NCBI RefSeq assembly: GCF_003086295.3
Contig: NC_092045.1
Span: 89,790,693-89,854,692, forward strand
DNA: 64,000 nt
Source: Arachis hypogaea
Lineage: Eukaryota; Streptophyta; Magnoliopsida; Fabales; Fabaceae
Direction of reading: 5' to 3'
Each line of letters starts with the position of its first letter. Within the stretch, counting starts at the first letter, position 1. Shown in pieces: positions 56,226 to 64,000 of this stretch. Both the position numbers and the translations under genes were made by a program. Under the pieces are notes generated by a model that was not told where the DNA came from, did no database searches, and worked only from the letters and a program-made list of their open reading frames with translations.

Positions 56226-57548
56226 AATAGCCTAAGTTTTCAATTGTTCTAAATTTTGGTATTTTTATTTTGAGAATTTTTCAAAACAATTCATCTATAT
56301 AAATTCTTTCTTTATTTTTGAAAATTATGCTATGATGACTATTAGTTAGAGCATAGTTTTATGACATATGTAATTAAAAAAGGTTCATCATTTTACTTTA
56401 TGAGATTTCTTGTATGAAATTTATAAACTAGGATTATTAATCTTCCTAAATTTTCTATTGAAAGATGTATAACATATTTTATGTAAACATTAAATTTAAC
56501 ATTTGCATTTGTTTAGTTTTCATGAACAATTTCTATTATTTGATCTATTGAATCTATAATTCTTTTACACAAATTGCTAAAGTTACTGAATAATTAATAT
56601 CCTTCATGTGTGTAGATTTAAGTATTTAACTAATACTTGTATAGTACTTATATGACTCCATCCTATTTCAGATCTTTTTTGTTGATCTTTAATTTATTTT
56701 TACTATTTGTTTGTTAATTTTTCATCATATATTAATGTTATTTTTAATTCTCAATTAGCATATCTTCTTTTTATAGATATTTTCAGATAAACTTTTTTAT
56801 AATATATTATGTTTTTTTTTACTAAAAATAGTTCTTTTAAAGTATTTTATTAGCAAAACTTTCATATGTTTTTAGATCTAAATCACATTTAAGAATAGCA
56901 TGTTTTTCTTATTATCAATTAATGTTATTATGTTATATAAATCAGAGTCTTCTGTTATTTCAAGATTTTTCACATAGTTCATAATATCATATATGTAAAT
57001 TTCAAGAAAATAACGAGGAGTAAGCTTCAGAAATACCTTTTTGAAAAAAAAGTATTTTCTTCTTTTATTCTTGTAATAATTTATTATATAAACGGCTTTT
57101 TGTTCGGAAATATTTTCTCCAGGAGAAAGATTTTTAACTATTTTATTTTTCTCTAAGAAAATATTTTGTATTCTTAGACTATAGAAGTTACCTTTGCTAT
57201 TTTTCTCTATACTTCATCTAAATTTTAAGTACCCTCTGCCTTCTGCTCTCTCTAATCTAATGCTCTTCAAGACTCTATTGAGATCCTATTTATATAGATA
57301 ATTCTCATCCTTACCATGATATTATTGTTCATATGATGTCATTACTTACGTCATTTTACATTAAGTGCTTAACTGACGACATTATTAGTGTCTTATGACC
57401 TACGAGTTGAGGTCGCTCTACAATAATATGGAGAGAGGTATATGAAATATGTCTTCTTTCTCTAAATCCAAGTGACCATTTTGTATGTGAGTAGTCCCAT
57501 CATTCTTGTTATTTTCTTCAAACATTTCTGAGATGCACAATTAGCACT
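56226..57548. other. AT-rich intergenic DNA between the two MULEs
   Basis: Strongly AT-rich without coding or repeat structure that I can name. Confidence 0.5.
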
Positions 57549-57557
57549 TGTGATCTT

Positions 57558-57710
57558 TGCTTTTTTATTAAAATAAATAAGGAAAAAACTTTAATTCCTT
57601 AATTACGCATGGATAAAAATAATTTCAAGAGTACGCAGTCCCAATTCATGCTCGTTACCTACGAAATGGGTTTGCATGCCAACACAAGAGAGCCGCCCAC
57701 GAAATGGATG
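57558..57710. repeat. MULE-2 left terminal inverted repeat
   Basis: It aligns to the reverse complement of about 63130-63282 with few mismatches and contains the first of several ACGAAATGG motifs. Confidence 0.85.
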
Positions 57711-57905
57711 AAGATGAACTGACAAATCTGATTGGAAGTCCAACTCCCCCATGGCAGCAACGAATTGGATCATCTCCTTAGTGGCGACAGCGAAATGGTC
57801 ATTCCAGCAGAAGCGGCCATGAAATGAGCCAAGGCGGGCTCGGCACACGCGAAATGGACGACCTCGGTTGCGGTGCCCACGAAATGCCCACCACAATGGC
57901 GGCAG
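57660..57905. repeat. MULE-2 subterminal CACGAAATGG motifs
   Basis: About eight copies of (A/G)CGAAATGG or near variants occur here, and relatives lie near the right end (62970-63185, reversed). They are candidate transposase-binding repeats. Confidence 0.6.
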
Positions 57906-58165
57906 CCACGAATGCATGGGGACACGGTGAAGGCTGCAACTTCCAGAGCTTCAGTCCCCGTACATGCATGCATTGGGTGCTTGTGGTGGCAAGGTTGGGG
58001 TTGATGAATTGGTGTGTCTATTTAAAGGGGGTAGGGACCAAGTGCTTCATGTAGTGGATAATATTGGAAGAGAGGGTTTGTTAATGTAAACCATGGAAGA
58101 TAGTGGGAAAAAAAGTGAGTTTTGGCTAAGATTTTTGTGTTGTGGCTTGAATATAAACATGTAAC

Positions 58166-60099
58166 ATGGGCAATGGTAGTGGTATGAATGTGGAAGAAAA
58201 TCTTAATCGGTTAGACGAAGTCATATTGCCGCGCATTTGATTCATAAGGTAAGTGTCGTGTGTGGTTAATATTGTTATTAGTCTCTATCATTATTTAACA
58301 TTTGATAGTGTAAACTTAAGTGTGGTATTCTGGTTTCGATGTTGTAGCCCGCACGTGTTCTGACACCGCATGGCATACTTGTTAATGTTTTCATGTCGGA
58401 TCTGGTGGATCCAAGCATGGATTTCAGGTGGGAGAGACTTGAACCTTATTTATGACGAGCAGGATTCTATTATGCGTCCTTAATAAGGTATTTTGAGTAT
58501 GACAATCCGCTGATAAGCGCATTTGTTGAACAATGGCGACCCGAGATGCATATGTTTCATCTCCTGTGGGGTGAGTGTACTATAACACTAGAGGATGTGG
58601 CTATGCAGTTAGGGTTACCCATTGATGGCGAGCCTGTTAGTGGAATTCTAAGGTCATGGAGCAAGTTTCACCAGAGAGATATATGGTAATGGTGCGAAGA
58701 GCTACTTGGTGATGTACCAACTGGACATGTAGGGACAACTAAGTATAACATATGGCTGAAGTGGATTAGAAGTCGTCTTCAACAGATGCCGCTTGATGCA
58801 GCGGATGATGCCATGATCCAGTATGCCCGTTGTTATATTTTATATTTGTTGGGCGGCATGTTGCTACCGGACAAGGCCAACAACACAGTCCATGTTTGTT
58901 ACCTACCTTTGCTTGCCGATTTTGATGTCATCAGCACTTATAGTTGGGGGAGCGCATGTCTTTGTTGTCTATATCCAGCCATGTGCTTGGCAACAGATTA
59001 CACTGTCGAAGGTATGGCTGGTTGTCATACATTGTTAATGTCGTGGATTTATTACAGGCTATCGTTCTGGGCACCAGATGTTACGACCCCGCATACCTTT
59101 CCGTTAGCTACAAGGTGTGGCAATTTTTTGGCATATCCTACTAAGTTTCGTTACATTATACATTTTGTTCGTTGTTTACTATACGATTTATTTGCATATT
59201 TTGGGGTTACATCAGGTGGGCAGGAAAGAAGTGACACAATGACTATGCTGAGCAATGCCTTCTCAGGCACCATATAAGGTTGGACAATCTGTAAGTGGAT
59301 GAGGTACGATTTATGGTCTTTTGATAATCAGCTATGGAGATGCCTTAAATACGTGTTTACGTTATAGTCCGCTTTTTTCACTTTAATTGGATGCTGCACA
59401 TGGATACTCATATTCTGTTAAGAGTTCAATGCTGAATTTCTTGGCCATCCTCATGGAGACTTCTACCACTCGGTTGTACCTCTAATATTATTCTGATGGA
59501 TTGAGATTCTCAATATCGACAGAGTGTTGCGTCAATTTGGGGGAAGACAAGGACCACCCAGCCCTCCGCTGAATATCGACACATTCCATCGACAGTCGAT
59601 CTGAAATGACAATGGGTGGTGGCCCATCTGCCTGTCAACTTGGTTTGAGGTATGGGCTAGCCATCATACTGAGGCATATCGCCGGCACATTAATCGGGCC
59701 GACACCTTGCGTCCCAGTCAGGATTACTATAGGTGGTATTGTGACAGGACCCGGAGGTTTCTCTCTACCCCGAAAGCATTGCATGATCTGCGAACCGATG
59801 ACATTCCTCCTGGTGTACCGGCAGAGTATGGAAGAGCACTGGCGGTAAGGTTACCTGATGTTCCACAAGACCGTAGGCACCAACGAGCACATCGAGGAAT
59901 ACATCAAGGAGTTTCTGGGATGGGGTTCGAAGAGGGAGAGTTTCCCGAACAGGATCGACCACAAGAAGAAACAGAGGTTGGACCACATGATCCACAGAAC
60001 CAAGTTCCTCTCCACAGAGATTTCTACTACCCTCAACCTTACATGGCCGGAGACCAACCTCAGCCAAGTTCGATGCAGCAATTCATGCCAAGTCCTTAA
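58166..60099 (+). pseudogene. Plant mobile domain (PMD) protein gene of MULE-2
   Basis: ATG at 58166 opens a short first exon (MGNGSGMNVEENLNRLDEV, GT donor at 58249). Exon 2 (58348-59114) reads the mobile domain: ISAFVEQWRPEMHMFHLLWGE, LEDVAMQLGLPIDGEPVSG, QYARCYILYLLGGMLLPD, and YSWGSACLCCLY. Exon 3 starts at 59216. The end (59707-60099) reads DYYRWYCDRTRRFL and a Q/P-rich tail. Damage: a stop in the first exon (near 58227), stops at about 58456 and 58687 where Arg/Trp-type codons are expected, and frame changes in 59216-59700. It is clearly diverged from the MULE-1 copy and is not functional. Confidence 0.8.
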
Positions 60100-60196
60100 T
60101 AAGCATGCTTAATAACTATCATAAAACATACAACGTGACTTAATTGAAAAGGAATAACTCGAAATATGCAATACTAAGTATAGGAAACATGTAATA

Positions 60197-62807
60197 CTAA
60201 GTAGAAGACACATGCAGGCAGTTCCGTCGTGTATGTCCCGGTTGCCTGCAAAGTCCGCAACGCTTTCCAGGTCCTGGCTCTACTTTGTCTATCACATTCC
60301 TGCTCCTGGTCAACACCGGACATCCTTTCATTATTCGGCAGAGATGGGGGTTTGGAACGACGCATTTACCCTCAAACGGTGGCCACAACTCCTCGTCCGG
60401 CATTGGAGGAAATTCCATCTGGTAAATCTGGAACACGCTCTCAACCCAATAAATAGCTGCGACATAACGAGACCAATCAAGCCGTGCATGTGCACATGGA
60501 TAATGCAACGCCTGAAAGTATACATAGTCACATCTGCCATGTTCTAGGTAAACCCTGAACCGCAACTAATACCCGACGGCTGCTATCTCATCCACTATGA
60601 AGATAGACGTTGCTCTGTCATAAGACGTGACAAGCATCTGTAAGATTCCTTCTTTGTTTGCCAATATAGCTTTCTGTAGAAATTGTGAGAAAACCTGACC
60701 GCAGTCGATCTGCGACTGTGCCTCTCTACCCTTCTTGACAAACAATGCATTCAGTCGATGGTAGGTAGACTTCACAATAGCACAAACCGGGAGGTTCCGG
60801 GTTCCCTTGAGAACTGAGTTGATACACTCCGATAGATTGGTTGTCATGTGACCATATCGACGGCCCTCATCAAGATGTTGTAACCACTTCGGCGACTCTA
60901 ACCCTTGGATCTATGCCATCATTTACAAAGAGTTAATTGGATCCTCGTTGCTAATTAAATCAATGTAGTACTTTGCCTGCTCTTGTGTCTTTGAATACGC
61001 CGTGTTGACTAGGTTCTTTTTGGCTTCCTTGCTCTTGAAACTTGTTGCAAAATTGGAGGCAATATGTCTCACACAGAACACATTGTATTCCCATCCACAA
61101 CCAGCTCGCTCTAAAGTGGCCTTTATTGCTGCATGCCGGTCAGAGATAAGAAGTATCCCAGGTTAAGTGGTTACATGTTTCCTTAGATTCGATAAGAAAA
61201 AGAACCACGAATCAGTGTTCTCTCTTTCGACAATTGCAAAAGCAATAGGCAGGATGTTGTTATTCCCGTCCTGTGCTATGCCCATCAAAAAGGTCCATGC
61301 GTACTTGCCATACAAGTGCGTTCCGTCCATTGAGACAAGTGGCTTGCAGTTCCTGAAGGCTTCAACACAGGACGGAAAAGACCAAAAAACCTGATGAAAA
61401 ACAAAACTATGACGGTCCAAGGTGTTGCCGACATAGTTTAGACGTGTTTGGAGATCAACGATTGTACCTGACACGACTACAGTTAATTAAAACCATGCTA
61501 GTTGGACTGCATGTCATAAATTGACAAAACCTTCAATTGACATGGTTACCTGGAATGAAAGTTTGTAGTGCGTTGAAATATCTTCGCAGCTGGTTGTATG
61601 ACTCATCCCAATCATCATAAATATTTGCAATTACCTTCTGCTTTGCATGCCACACCTTCTTGTAAGAAACCTTGTACCCATATGCTGACTCGACTGAACC
61701 TTGCAGTGCCTTTATGCAAATAGTAGCATCTGCTTGTACCATGGGATATATGTGGTGGCAGATGACGTCGCTATCAAGTTGAGCATGATTTTGTGACATG
61801 GAGCTTGCCAAACAACTGTGAGGCCCTTCGTATTTTCGGACCACCTAATATCTGGAGGCCCTTGTCTTTGCAACTCGAATCGACCAATGACATTGGTCCC
61901 CAAACTGCTTGCATCGACATACATACCTAGCTTGATCCGACCCTACAACCTTGTATTTCGCACTTCTACGAATATTATAGTTCTTTACAGCAAGCATAGC
62001 AGCTTTTCTATTAAGAAATTTCAGACCAACCTCCAGCTCCATCTCACTGGACAAAGCATAGTTGCTAAATGTGTCTTCAGTGGTGGTCGAACCCATTGCA
62101 CCGAGATTTAAAGACAGAAAGTGGCCTGGAGTACCGCTTGATCCACCACCTGATTCAACACGACTCAGAAGATACCTCTTGCGGTGAACGGGTTGGGTTT
62201 TAGGAATCACTTCCGCTTCTTCGCCACTGTCATCTTCGATCTCATCTTCGTCGGACGTGTCTGCCAACCCATCGACATTACCTTCTAGGGATGCCACTCG
62301 GTTAGACGAGGGAGGACGTCGAGAACAATTTCCTGCTGCTTGTCCGTGCATCACAAAGGCGTTGAATGTGGGACTCCGAGGACTAAGAATCTCCTGGAAT
62401 GGCATCAAATCAGCGGCACCAACATTTCCAAGTTGCACCATATTATTGGAACTAGAGGAGCTTCCACCAATATCTTGGAGACAAACACATAGTTCCAATG
62501 AGTAGATACTTCCAATGCTCCGATGATAAGAAAACATCATCGAAACTTGTTGGTCAGACTTAATCTGCATTTTCTGATATGTAAACGAGTTGGCAACCGC
62601 AACTGGTATTCTATAAGTTAACTTCGTGATTTTCTTCTTTCCGACCAGACCGGTATTCATTAGGATCACATTCTTCAGCTCTTCGAACGACGTCTACGGA
62701 GGAATCATTAACCACAGTGGATCATCACAAATAAATGTAACACCTTCAGATGTGAGAGAAATTTCTCCATTCGGATATACAACAACGTACACATTTTCGG
62801 TGGCCAT
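60197..62807 (-). pseudogene. MULE-2 transposase gene
   Basis: ATG at 62807 starts MATENVYVVVYPNGEIS. The frame then carries a long acidic linker (SDEDEIEDDSGEEAE) and the MuDR N-terminal region with CRCKQFGDQCHWSIRV. An intron lies at about 61547-61475. Then come MDGTHLYGKY (first catalytic Asp), QDGNNNILPIAFAIVE and LLISDRHAAIKA (second Asp). After a gap come GHMTTNLSECINSVLKGTR, a degraded SWIM finger (CDYVYFQALHYPCAHA) and a CCHC knuckle (CGLCRQPGHTRRNC). Damage: TAG near 62694, TAG at 61845 (Tyr-Trp expected), stops near 61162 and 60905, and one near 60566. Most lesions are nonsense changes without frame loss. Confidence 0.85.
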
Positions 62808-63129
62808 GGACACTACAAAATACTCACTACAGAATTTTACATAGAAGAGAAAGACATAGAGAAAAGAGAGAGTTGTTGGAGTAGAAATTTTCCGTCACAT
62901 AACAAAAATTTCCATCCATGCTTGCAAACTGCCTGCCCCGCCCCTTTATATAGCGAATTCCAGGCTCCATTTCGTGTGGAGTACAGCTGATGTGGTTCCT
63001 TTTCTCATCTGCCCCGATAGAGTTGCCCATGGCGTGCCATTTTGCGTGTACCAGCCTGGAGTTGCACCAATTTGCAGACACTGTACCTGAGGTACCATTT
63101 CGTGCCTGCTGTCCATGTATTGGAACCCT

Positions 63130-63282
63130 GGCCTATTTCGTGGGCGGTTCCCTTGAATTGGCATGCAAACCCATTTTGTGGGTGACGTGCATAAATTAGG
63201 ACTGCGTACTCTTAGAATTATTTTCATCCATGCGTAATTAGGGAATTAAAGTTTTTTTCTTATTTATTTTAATAAAAAAGCC
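63130..63282. repeat. MULE-2 right terminal inverted repeat
   Basis: Reverse-complement partner of 57558-57710, ending AATAAAAAAGCC before the TGTGATCTT duplication. Confidence 0.85.
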
Positions 63283-63291
63283 TGTGATCTT

Positions 63292-64000
63292 TTCTATCTT
63301 GAATAAAAAACAAAGATTATTTTTATCTCCTTAGATAATTTTTCTAATAGTCCATTAAAATTATAGAATGTTCACTCAAATTCTATTAGTAGTTTAACTT
63401 CCTTTTTCTTCAAATTTTTTTGGGCTGAAAATGGACAAAGTATTCATGCTTTTTTGGTACGAGATTATTTAGTTATTCGTTGTGATTTTTTTAACATTCT
63501 TACAAAGGAGCTTGCTAGCCTTTCTGCATCTTTATAAATGGTTAGATGTTAAAAATATACTTGATATAATGACACCAAGCCATCTCCTTCATTAATAAAG
63601 ATGGGTTAACTATTTGTAAATTTTAAAGATATATCTCTTGGAGCTACTTTGTTAATCATTTTGTTGAATTTTTGAACTGCATCAATAAATATTTTTCAAA
63701 CATTATTTCTTAGATAGTTGTTCTATTTTATTTATTAAGTTAGAATTATATTCTATCATTTTTTATTCTTTTGATAACTTGTTTAATTTAAACTCATTTT
63801 AAAAATATCTATTATAGAATTTAATTAACGATCGAGAGTACCATGGAGATATGAAAAATCTTTACCAGAATTAATTGTAAAATTAAGATTTTGAAAAAAA
63901 AATCATTTTATATTAATTTAAAAAATTTAGCATCATTAAAACTAATATCAATTAGAATCAAGAAGTACGATTTTGGTCCCTACGGTTTAGGTCGAAAATT
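63292..64000. other. AT-rich flank at the window end
   Basis: No gene seen. The last 30 bases (TTTTGGTCCCTACGGTTTAG) resemble the edge of a dispersed legume repeat family that continues beyond the window; it cannot be judged here. Confidence 0.35.

Larger units (their letters stand above)
57558..63282. mobile_element. MULE-2: compact Mutator-like element with defined ends
   Basis: The ends form inverted repeats of about 150 bp (GCTTTTTTATTAAAATAAAT inward through AATTACGCATGGAT to TGGGTTTGCATGCCAA). They are flanked by an identical 9-bp duplication TGTGATCTT (57549-57557 and 63283-63291), the size expected for Mutator. Inside are a plant mobile domain gene (+) and a MULE transposase gene (-), convergent with about 100 bp between their ends. 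Both are damaged, so the copy is inactive, although the ends look well preserved. Confidence 0.9.

Noticed and set aside
57603..58054. Open frames over the MULE-2 left end
   Set aside because: They read through the terminal repeat and subterminal motifs with no protein similarity.

Overview
This is plant nuclear DNA made almost entirely of transposable elements, with no intact single-copy host gene. The gag protein, the plant-mobile-domain and Mutator proteins, the legume-type SINE and the TGATGAGCGGATAA LTR starts resemble repeat families I know from peanut (Arachis) and related legumes. Arachis is therefore my best guess, as an inference from family resemblance. No rRNA or tRNA gene and no CRISPR array was seen.

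Layout. (1) 612-6569: a non-autonomous CACTA element (3-bp TSD AAT) carrying fragments of at least four nuclear genes (aldehyde dehydrogenase, bHLH factor, MATE transporter, IDD zinc finger) and a piece of plastid psbC; a PIF/Harbinger-type MITE (4920-5305) is nested in it. (2) 6855-18773: a tRNA-type SINE (19-bp TSD) split by an 11.8-kb LTR element (6922-18747, TSD AATTT) with 4.4-kb LTRs, an initiator-Met PBS and no coding capacity, i.e. a LARD. (3) About 19225-56225: an old Mutator-like element (MULE-1) with a plant-mobile-domain gene on the + strand and a transposase gene on the - strand, convergent, both broken. It has been split by two insertions of Athila-like Ty3/gypsy elements: element A (22959-42054, - orientation, TSD GTGGA), which holds further nested and rearranged relatives (B, D), and element C (43852-54287, + orientation, TSD GTGGC). 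(4) 57558-63282: a second, compact Mutator-like element (MULE-2, 9-bp TSD TGTGATCTT, TIRs of about 150 bp) with the same convergent mobile-domain/transposase layout.

Element C is the best-preserved unit. It has near-identical LTRs, a tRNA-Asp PBS, an open 804-codon gag-protease frame and a second open 374-codon frame, but no reverse transcriptase or integrase. It must depend on a partner for mobilisation. It is rich in repeated cis-motifs: a stem-loop plus AAGTTTGGTGT box present both before ORF2 and at the 3' LTR, GGCGTTTAACGCC palindromes in LTR, leader and spacer, and repeated PBS-like boxes. These shared cis-motifs, with the accessory ORF, are the most interesting material in the window.

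Relative order: MULE-1 is older than A and C; A is older than the B/D rearrangement inside it; the SINE is older than the LARD; the CACTA is older than its internal MITE.
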